Of a stretch of DNA of 10,214 nucleotides, positions 1 to 4,960 are shown piece by piece. Each line of letters starts with the position of its first letter. Position 1 is the first letter of the stretch. The position numbers and the translations under genes are program-made. The notes beneath the pieces are model-generated. The model was not told the origin of the DNA. It did not search any database and saw only the letters and a program-made list of their open reading frames with translations. Source of the DNA: an uncultured Bacteroidales bacterium (GTDB taxonomy: Bacteria > Bacteroidota > Bacteroidia > Bacteroidales > Paludibacteraceae); assembly GCA_937901225.1 (NCBI GenBank), contig CALCGX010000008.1, positions 1 through 10,214 on the forward strand, given 5' to 3'.

Positions 1-10
1 CGGCAGCGAA

Positions 11-322
11 GAGCTCGGCTGCCTCTTGTGGGTATTGCTTAGCCACAGAAGCGAAATGTGAAGCGATTAAGGCGTACCGCAGCAATGTCTGGGAGACATT
101 TCAAGGAGTAAGTACGCCGCGCGAGTCCGAAGTAGCCCTCACCGCTACGAGGACATAGAACTACCTTATACGAACCCATCAAGAACTCCTCGAACCATAT
201 CACACTGCGAGGGCATTGCGAGGAAGGCAAATCAATTTGCCGATATGGTGAGAGGAGAATTGAAAAGGGTGAGGCTGCTGTGGATGAAAGCAATACCCAC
301 AAACAAGAGGCAGCCGAAGCTC
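11..322. repeat. Large inverted repeat with nested hairpins; possible structured RNA or MITE-like element
   Basis: Two arms of about 30 bases (11-40 and 288-322) are reverse complements, apart from a 4-base and a 1-base insertion in the right arm. Inside lie further matched segments: CCACAG 43-48 with CTGTGG 278-283; GGCGTAC 71-77 with GTACGCC 112-118, enclosing AATGTCT/AGACATT (84-90/94-100); GTCC and GTAGC (125-128, 132-136) with GCTAC and GGAC (144-148, 151-154); CTCCTC and ACCATATC (186-191, 194-201) with GATATGGT and GAGGAG (242-249, 252-257), the two parts separated by opposing GA dinucleotides; and GGCAAA/TTTGCC (226-231/236-241) around a TCAA loop. One closing helix with several separate inner stems is the layout of a folded RNA, although a MITE with long terminal repeats is also possible. 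Strand and function are unknown, and no known RNA family was recognised. Confidence 0.6.
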
Positions 323-590
323 GGAGCGGACGCTCGCGAGAACGCTCAATGGCGCAGGAGATACCTACGCATGCGACAAAAAGGAGTAACGAGGAATAAT
401 TCTCTATTAGGGACACACGCGACCATGCGCACGAGGAGATGCAAAAAAGAGAGAAGTTACCTAACAGGTAGCTTCTCTTCGTGTATACTCTCTATCCTCT
501 CCGATATGCAGTCCGCAGATTTCTTTTCAAATAATCTTGATAAAATAAAGCCGGAGCGAACACCGTATTGGGGAGAAAAAAGAAGTTGCA
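323..590. other. Intergenic region without a convincing gene
   Basis: Open frames run across this stretch and the neighbouring repeat on both strands, but their translations lack any recognisable domain and overlap the inverted-repeat element. The small palindrome GAGCG-GA-CGCTC (324-335) sits just outside the right arm of that element. The terminator for the leftward operon lies at 441-479. Nothing else is supported here. Base composition seems to shift around position 480, from GC-richer on the left to AT-rich on the right. Confidence 0.5.
441..479 (-). terminator. Rho-independent terminator of the ATPase/Toprim operon
   Basis: Read on the minus strand, a 13-pair stem (450-462 with 466-478, one G-U pair, 3-base loop) is followed directly by C and six T residues (plus-strand A run at 443-448). 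This is the classic intrinsic terminator layout. It lies about 110 bases downstream of the stop codon of the Toprim-like gene at 591. On the plus strand no T run follows the hairpin, so the leftward direction is preferred. Confidence 0.8.
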
Positions 591-1283
591 TTATTTTTCT
601 GTTGATACATCTTCTATTTTCTTCAACTGATCTAAAAAAGTTGCAAATCCATAATTATATCCAGCAACTATAGGAATATTACGATGAGTTAGATTTTTTA
701 AAATCTTCAAATAAACCCGGATCACCTCAGGAGCATTTTTATTATCTTCAGGAATTCCCATGCCCTCTGTAGATAGTTTCTGGTTTAATTTGTAAATACA
801 ATTCGTTGTTGAGGAACATTTTTTAGGAGAACTAGCATAATAAAGAGGAAGCAACCAACATTCTGTTTCATTAATACAAATCGCAAACAATATTTTATCA
901 GCATATTGTGTAAAGATATCTCCATCAATATCTCGTTTCAGCCGATCTACAACACGATTGTATAATATCTCATCCGAAACTTTTATCATATTATCATCAT
1001 ATATATTGACATCGTATGATTGTTGAATGCATGCATCTGTGTCAATTTGTATAACAAGATAGTCATTAGTAGCCATAGCATCACAAATAGTCTCGGTTGT
1101 ACAGTGCTCCAGAACTTGTGCCCACCCTCCGACAGAATCTTGCTTCTCTTGACCATTATCATACACAATAGAGGGTTGGATATTATTTATTACAACCTCA
1201 TTGTCATTCAAATATCTGCAGACGATATAAGAGATTATCCTAGCCTCAGAAACACCTTCACAAATAAGCGCAATTGAAATCAT
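591..1283 (-). CDS. Toprim-like protein of a two-gene ATPase/nuclease defence module
   Basis: This 230-residue protein starts with a hydrophobic strand followed by CEGVSE (Glu9, Gly10, Glu13), which fits the first acidic motif of the Toprim fold. A second hydrophobic strand ends in IDTDA (Asp81, Asp83), which fits the metal-binding DxD motif. A later segment, INETECWLL (138-145), resembles the conserved acidic/aromatic region of small Toprim-like families such as DUF4276 and RloB/AbiLii. No signal peptide or membrane segment is seen, so it should be cytoplasmic. The ATG lies 6 bases after the ATPase stop codon, so the two are almost surely co-transcribed and coupled. By analogy with AbiL/RloAB, PARIS (AriA/AriB) and OLD-type nucleases, I infer a metal-dependent nuclease effector held or triggered by the ATPase. 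The family assignment is not certain, because the sequence is diverged and only the motif order supports it. Confidence 0.72.
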   Translation of the reverse strand: MISIALICEGVSEARIISYIVCRYLNDNEVVINNIQPSIVYDNGQEKQDSVGGWAQVLEHCTTETICDAMATNDYLVIQIDTDACIQQSYDVNIYDDNMIKVSDEILYNRVVDRLKRDIDGDIFTQYADKILFAICINETECWLLPLYYASSPKKCSSTTNCIYKLNQKLSTEGMGIPEDNKNAPEVIRVYLKILKNLTHRNIPIVAGYNYGFATFLDQLKKIEDVSTEK

Positions 1284-1289
1284 GATTGG

Positions 1290-2513
1290 TTAAAAATTAT
1301 CTGGTAAACCTCCGATGTATCCTTTAAGCCATGCTTCTGAAAGTGGCATATCTAATTGACCTTTTAAAGAAACCTTATTTATGGTTGTGTAGCCATCTAT
1401 AGTTCGCCGAACAACATGTAAACAAACATCGTCTTCATGCAAATTTAATCCATCTAGAACAGCAGCGTTATGTGTTGTTGCAATGATTTGCTTATCATAT
1501 TTACGAGCTAATTTAATAAGACTCTTTATGATTTCTCTACATAATTTTGGATTAAAAGCAGTATCAATATTCTCAATAGCAAAAAATTTCGGAGTCTCAT
1601 CAGATATTATTAATGTTAAATAAAACAATAGATATAAGAAACCTTCATTAGTACTTCTTTGGTCAAAAAGATTAATGGTATCTGATAAATAAGTGTCTGT
1701 CACCCTTAAATTATATTCCATGGATAATTGTCCATCTGGAATTTCCATATCATCAAACCAATCTATTATTCTCAAATATTGTTTTATTTCATTGAAAATT
1801 TCTAGACCATTCGGTCTTTGAGCTAGAGATTTTAAATAAGAAAAAAGACCCTCTCCATGGCGTCCTAAAGGGTATATTTTATTTGAGTTATCAGCTTTAC
1901 GCAAAAGACTTTCTTCTAAAGAATATATGAGGAATTGTTCTAAAACAGAACTTGCGGCCATTATTTCTGTTCCATTTTCAAGAGATCTTTTAACTCTAAA
2001 CTTACTCGAAATCTTAGCCTCTGCTTCTTCTATCATTTTTTTTAGTTCTTCTAACTCTTTTAATGATATACTTTTTTCAACAAGGGATTTATTGATAGTA
2101 AGCTGTTGTCTAAAAGCATTCAAAAAATCATTTAAATCTACAGAGTCAACCACCCATCTCGCAGGTTTTGCATCTGCGTTATAGGAAATATTGAGAACTA
2201 AATCATCAAGATTAGTATTTGTATCATCACTATCATCATCTAGAATTTGGTGAGTCGTGCGAATTGTAATCTTTTTTGCATCTATCCCCTCAAAAATAGG
2301 ACACATCAATTGTGGCTCTACCATGCGAATACCTCGATTGGCAAAATACTCAAAATCTAATTTATTAGCGCAAGCGGCTGCACCCATTGCAATCCCCTCC
2401 AATATATTTGATTTTCCACTACCATTAGACCCAATGATGACATTGAATCTTCCTAAGGGAATACTTACATCTACAACTGATTTGTAATTTTTAATTGATA
2501 TACTTTCAATCAT
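1290..2513 (-). CDS. ABC/AAA-type ATPase partner of the Toprim-like protein
   Basis: This 407-residue protein begins with the RecF/SMC-like pattern of a strand (IKNYKS, 7-12) followed by Walker A GSNGSGKS (28-35, Lys34). Residues 140-175 are Glu/Lys-rich and probably form a short coiled-coil insertion. The C-terminal lobe has a diverged signature (STNEG, 287-291), a Walker B strand FFAIEN (310-315) and an H-loop TTHN with His348. In the Walker B the usual Asp-Glu pair is replaced by Glu314-Asn315, so the normal catalytic glutamate is absent; Asp317 follows two residues later. This fits the AAA_15/AAA_21-like ATPases found in AbiL, RloA, PARIS AriA and OLD-related systems. It is the first gene of the operon, with a promoter 24 bases upstream of its ATG and the Toprim-like gene 6 bases downstream. 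It probably acts as sensor and scaffold for the nuclease; this role is inferred. Confidence 0.82.
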   Translation of the reverse strand: MIESISIKNYKSVVDVSIPLGRFNVIIGSNGSGKSNILEGIAMGAAACANKLDFEYFANRGIRMVEPQLMCPIFEGIDAKKITIRTTHQILDDDSDDTNTNLDDLVLNISYNADAKPARWVVDSVDLNDFLNAFRQQLTINKSLVEKSISLKELEELKKMIEEAEAKISSKFRVKRSLENGTEIMAASSVLEQFLIYSLEESLLRKADNSNKIYPLGRHGEGLFSYLKSLAQRPNGLEIFNEIKQYLRIIDWFDDMEIPDGQLSMEYNLRVTDTYLSDTINLFDQRSTNEGFLYLLFYLTLIISDETPKFFAIENIDTAFNPKLCREIIKSLIKLARKYDKQIIATTHNAAVLDGLNLHEDDVCLHVVRRTIDGYTTINKVSLKGQLDMPLSEAWLKGYIGGLPDNF

Positions 2514-2536
2514 AACCTATAAAATCTTTTAATTTG

Positions 2537-2568
2537 CAAAGGTACAGTTTTTTTTTAATATAGACAAA
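2537..2568 (-). promoter_or_regulatory. Bacteroidetes-type promoter for the ATPase/Toprim operon
   Basis: On the minus strand the -33 element TTTG (2565-2568) is separated by exactly 20 bases from the -7 element TACCTTTG (2537-2544), which matches the Bacteroidetes consensus TTTG-N(19-21)-TAnnTTTG. Transcription should start near 2530, giving a leader of only about 17 bases before the ATG at 2513. Confidence 0.85.
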
Positions 2569-2688
2569 TGTAAGCATGAAAAATTGTATTTTTTTAGATA
2601 TCGCCTATAATTTATCCATGTTTTTGTATAAAAATAACAAAAAATGTGCCAAGGTTAAGGAAGAAAGAGGTTAAGAATAATTCTAATT

Positions 2689-2826
2689 TTACGCAAGGTG
2701 GTGGAGGATGTCGTCGGCTTCGGGGATGGAGAGTTTTTGACGGATTTGAGGATTGCGCTGGTAGATTGTTTGAAGAATTTGAGTCTTACGCTGGTAAATA
2801 GTTTGAAGACTTTGGCGAGTGAGCAT
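2689..2826 (-). CDS. 45-residue small protein with an internal 11-residue duplication
   Basis: An ATG at 2826 is preceded by AAAGGAGATAAAC, a good ribosome-binding site at proper spacing and stronger than those of the larger genes here. The product is basic and Gln-rich. Residues 7-17 (LQTIYQRKTQI) are repeated almost exactly at 18-28 (LQTIYQRNPQI), a 33-base tandem duplication, and the protein ends in a more acidic segment (IPEADDILHHLA). There is no signal peptide or membrane segment. The gene lies between the HEPN-gene promoter, which points the other way, and the ATPase promoter. A weak -7-like TATGTTTT lies upstream near 2862-2869. I do not recognise the family. The good ribosome-binding site and the clean codon-phase duplication argue that it is, or recently was, translated. 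It may be part of a small mobile or regulatory unit with the divergent ORF at 2956. Confidence 0.5.
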   Translation of the reverse strand: MLTRQSLQTIYQRKTQILQTIYQRNPQIRQKLSIPEADDILHHLA

Positions 2827-2915
2827 GTTTATCTCCTTTGTCGAAAAATTAGCCTTAAAACAAAAACATAAATTGATCTATTACGAATGCAATGGATAGA
2901 GTTATGGTAGATTTG

Positions 2916-2947
2916 TTTGCACATGTCGGAAAAATGTAGTACCTTTG
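2916..2947 (+). promoter_or_regulatory. Bacteroidetes-type promoter for the HEPN gene and its leader
   Basis: TTTG (2916-2919) lies 20 bases before TACCTTTG (2940-2947), a full match to the Bacteroidetes -33/-7 consensus with ideal spacing. Transcription should begin near 2952-2954. This leaves a leader of about 165 bases before the HEPN gene ATG at 3118, much longer than the leader of the ATPase operon. Confidence 0.8.
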
Positions 2948-2955
2948 TCGGCGGA

Positions 2956-3063
2956 ATGAGAATTTCGATAGCACATATATTCAGTCAAGCATGCAGAATG
3001 GTCAATGTGTGGACTAAGTTCATGCGGGTGAAGCGAGTCGAAGGAGGTGATTGCGGTGGCTGA
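2956..3063 (+). CDS. Possible 35-residue leader peptide upstream of the HEPN gene
   Basis: An open frame begins with ATG only a few bases after the predicted transcription start, so translation would be nearly leaderless. It encodes a basic peptide that starts MRISIAHIF and ends VKRVEGGDCGG. No family is recognised. Its 3' end overlaps the strong Shine-Dalgarno-like sequence at 3041-3050. It could be a real small protein, a leader peptide or chance. Later in-frame ATG codons (2998, 3022) offer other starts, but none has a clear ribosome-binding site. Confidence 0.33.
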   Translation: MRISIAHIFSQACRMVNVWTKFMRVKRVEGGDCGG

Positions 3064-3079
3064 GAGGATTGATAAGTAG
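3041..3079 (+). promoter_or_regulatory. Strong Shine-Dalgarno sequence with a seven-codon ORF in the HEPN leader
   Basis: AAGGAGGTGA (3041-3050) matches the Shine-Dalgarno sequence complementary to the 16S rRNA 3' end, which is rare in Bacteroidetes. A GTG at 3056, 5 bases downstream, opens a seven-codon frame (VAERIDK) that stops at 3077-3079. The HEPN ATG follows 38 bases later in AT-rich sequence with no ribosome-binding site of its own. The arrangement may be a translated leader influencing HEPN expression, or a remnant of a small gene that once continued further. Both are inference. Confidence 0.33.
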
Positions 3080-3117
3080 ATAATAGTTATTCTAATAATA
3101 TAAATTAATTTTCAATT

Positions 3118-4173
3118 ATGGCGATCAACTACAATTACGAAGTCCGTATTCAATTCAAAGAAAAAAATCCTCTTTTGACAGAGAAATTCCAATTAATGGT
3201 GGACTATAAAAAAAGTAAAGGGAATCAAGACAGATTCATCTTTGCTCCATCAAGCATTGTATTGAAATTAAAACGTTCAAGGAAGTATAAATCCATACTA
3301 TCGAATCCTCAAAATAGTATTAATACTCAGATTATTAAATCAATAATTGCATATTATTCCGTAAGCAGCATTTATTCTCAAATTAAAAGTATTCAAATTA
3401 ATTACATTGAGGGCAAGAATAAAACTCCCTTGTTAGAAAGTGTTACTTTTCAGCAACCATTACAAATTAGCATTCCAATACAGAATAATTTATATTTTAA
3501 GAAAGAAATCATACAGGAAATTACAACTGAATCCGAAAAAGGTGAATGTATTAGGATTGCATTGTCTTATTGGTTAAAAGCACAAATTACTGATGATTTG
3601 TATGTTGGTTTTGAAAATCTATGGAGAGCATTTAATCGCTTGTATGTTTATTGTGGTAAGCAAAGTAGTGAAAATACAAATTTATGCGAAATTCGAAAAC
3701 TCATAATTGCGCACGCAAATCATTTTTCACAAACAATAGAGATAACAAATTCTTATACAAAACAAGAATTATTTCATTCTTTTAGGTGGCAAAAATTAAT
3801 TCTAAATGATTATCCTACACACAAACACACACAAGCACTTGTCGATTTTATTTACAGATATTCAGATAAAAGAATAATAGAATTATTCCAAGAAAAACTT
3901 GTGTGTCGTGAAGATAATATTAAATCATTGGGTAAATGGGATGATATACAAAATTATCTCAATAGCAATAAAAACACATCTTCTGATATAGAGTTAGTAA
4001 CATTACTATGTATAAAATATGCGTATTTCCTCCGAAATAAATTTTTTCATGGAGAAATTTTAAATGGGACATTTAAATTAACAAAAGATTATATAGATCT
4101 TGAATTTGAGAAATTGAATAAATTATTATCAATGTTAATATTTGAATTAGTTAATAACAACATTTTACCTTAA
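3118..4173 (+). CDS. HEPN-domain protein, probable defence ribonuclease
   Basis: This 351-residue protein has an N-terminal part (about 1-130) rich in beta-strand patterns and basic residues (LKRSRKYK, 51-58) and a helical C-terminal half. The helix around 145-178 (YWLKAQ...FENLWRAFNRLY) and the C-terminal motif RNKFFHG (Arg306, Asn307, His311) fit the two key helices of HEPN domains; R-N-x3-H is the canonical RX4H catalytic motif with Asn after Arg. HEPN proteins of this kind are metal-independent RNases in abortive-infection and toxin-antitoxin systems. The gene is monocistronic, on the opposite strand to all other large genes here, has its own promoter and long leader, and ends at a strong hairpin. 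No antitoxin such as a MNT nucleotidyltransferase is adjacent. The role of the N-terminal region is unknown; target recognition is a guess. It is AT-rich like its neighbours. Confidence 0.7.
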   Translation: MAINYNYEVRIQFKEKNPLLTEKFQLMVDYKKSKGNQDRFIFAPSSIVLKLKRSRKYKSILSNPQNSINTQIIKSIIAYYSVSSIYSQIKSIQINYIEGKNKTPLLESVTFQQPLQISIPIQNNLYFKKEIIQEITTESEKGECIRIALSYWLKAQITDDLYVGFENLWRAFNRLYVYCGKQSSENTNLCEIRKLIIAHANHFSQTIEITNSYTKQELFHSFRWQKLILNDYPTHKHTQALVDFIYRYSDKRIIELFQEKLVCREDNIKSLGKWDDIQNYLNSNKNTSSDIELVTLLCIKYAYFLRNKFFHGEILNGTFKLTKDYIDLEFEKLNKLLSMLIFELVNNNILP

Positions 4174-4185
4174 ATAATGGAATAA

Positions 4186-4222
4186 CAAATAGAGTGTGTC
4201 ATAATTAGGCACACTCTATTTG
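4186..4222. terminator. Bidirectional hairpin terminator between convergent genes
   Basis: A perfect 13-pair stem (4186-4198 with 4210-4222), extended by a T-G and a C-G pair to a 7-base loop (4201-4207), sits 12 bases after the HEPN stop codon. Downstream on the plus strand is GTTTT; on the minus strand the stem is followed by a T-rich stretch. It lies between the convergent HEPN gene and lipoprotein gene and can serve both. Confidence 0.75.
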
Positions 4223-4278
4223 GTTTTAAAAATGAATAAAAGTGCTATATTTGCATATAAGCGAAAGTGCTTTGAGGA

Positions 4279-4905
4279 TTAATCACAAGGGACTAATTTT
4301 GCATCTCCACGATTGACTTTTGCATTTTGAGCAGCATACCAAATTGCTGGAATAATTCCCCACACGGTGATTGGAGGCATTAACATCCATAATAAGCCAC
4401 GATTAGGAACTTTATAACATTCTTGGTGTGTGACTGCTGGCTCATATAAATCACCGATGTTGGTATCTACTTTGTAACAAATACCATTTGTGTTGATGAA
4501 TACATTTACATAATCCTTATGTTCTTGAGTAACAGAGGTGGAGTTCTGTGTGTTAGTTGTAGATGTCCTACCTGTACTCGACAAAGATGTTTCACCTGTC
4601 CAAGCATTAGTCACAGGTTTTGTGTTTACATTTGTAGTCGATGAGGTAGTAACACGACCAGTTGTTTTAGTCACTTGCTCCTTTTTCTCATAAACTAAAA
4701 TTTCTCCGCCTAATCCATCGTCCATTGTGCGATCTGGAACTGACATTTCGCTCAACACATCAGCCTTTGACATTCCAACAAGAGCATCAAACTTGTTTCC
4801 GATGTACTTTTCAGGAATGTCCGTAACGGTAACTGATTGGACTGTCCAACATGAGGTCATTGTAAATCCGACCAACATGAGCAATAAGAATTTTGTTGTT
4901 TTCAT
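4279..4905 (-). CDS. Lipoprotein with SmpA/BamE-like segment
   Basis: This 208-residue protein starts with a type II signal peptide: MKTTK, a hydrophobic core, then lipobox MTSC with Cys19 as the lipidated residue. Residues 36-75 contain GMSKADVLSEMSVPDRT followed by a glycine turn and EILVYE, the pattern of SmpA/OmlA/BamE-like outer-membrane lipoproteins, where a short helix-strand unit carries a Gly-x-Pro-Asp turn. Residues 80-128 are a Thr/Ser/Asn-rich low-complexity linker, followed by a small folded region. A hydrophobic stretch at 170-192 may span or attach to the membrane. The gene starts 55 bases after the stop of the upstream secreted protease with no promoter visible between, so the two are probably co-transcribed. 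Whether it has any role in barrel assembly is doubtful; only the short SmpA-like segment is shared. There is no sign that it belongs to the defence genes around it. Confidence 0.75.
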   Translation of the reverse strand: MKTTKFLLLMLVGFTMTSCWTVQSVTVTDIPEKYIGNKFDALVGMSKADVLSEMSVPDRTMDDGLGGEILVYEKKEQVTKTTGRVTTSSTTNVNTKPVTNAWTGETSLSSTGRTSTTNTQNSTSVTQEHKDYVNVFINTNGICYKVDTNIGDLYEPAVTHQECYKVPNRGLLWMLMPPITVWGIIPAIWYAAQNAKVNRGDAKLVPCD

Positions 4906-4960
4906 TTTGTTTTTTGTTTAAATGGTTAATAATATAGATTTTATACCCTTCAAAAAGGAT

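Noticed and set aside
39..416. Open frame of 125 codons on the minus strand
   Set aside because: It lies across the inverted-repeat element, has no recognisable domain or ribosome-binding site, and its composition fits a chance frame in GC-richer sequence.
245..673. Open frame of 142 codons on the plus strand
   Set aside because: It spans the terminator hairpin and overlaps the end of the well-supported Toprim-like gene; its product has no recognisable features.
4219..4253. Plus-strand promoter-like TATATTTG with an upstream TTTG
   Set aside because: The spacing is 23 bases instead of about 20, and it would only transcribe antisense into the lipoprotein gene.
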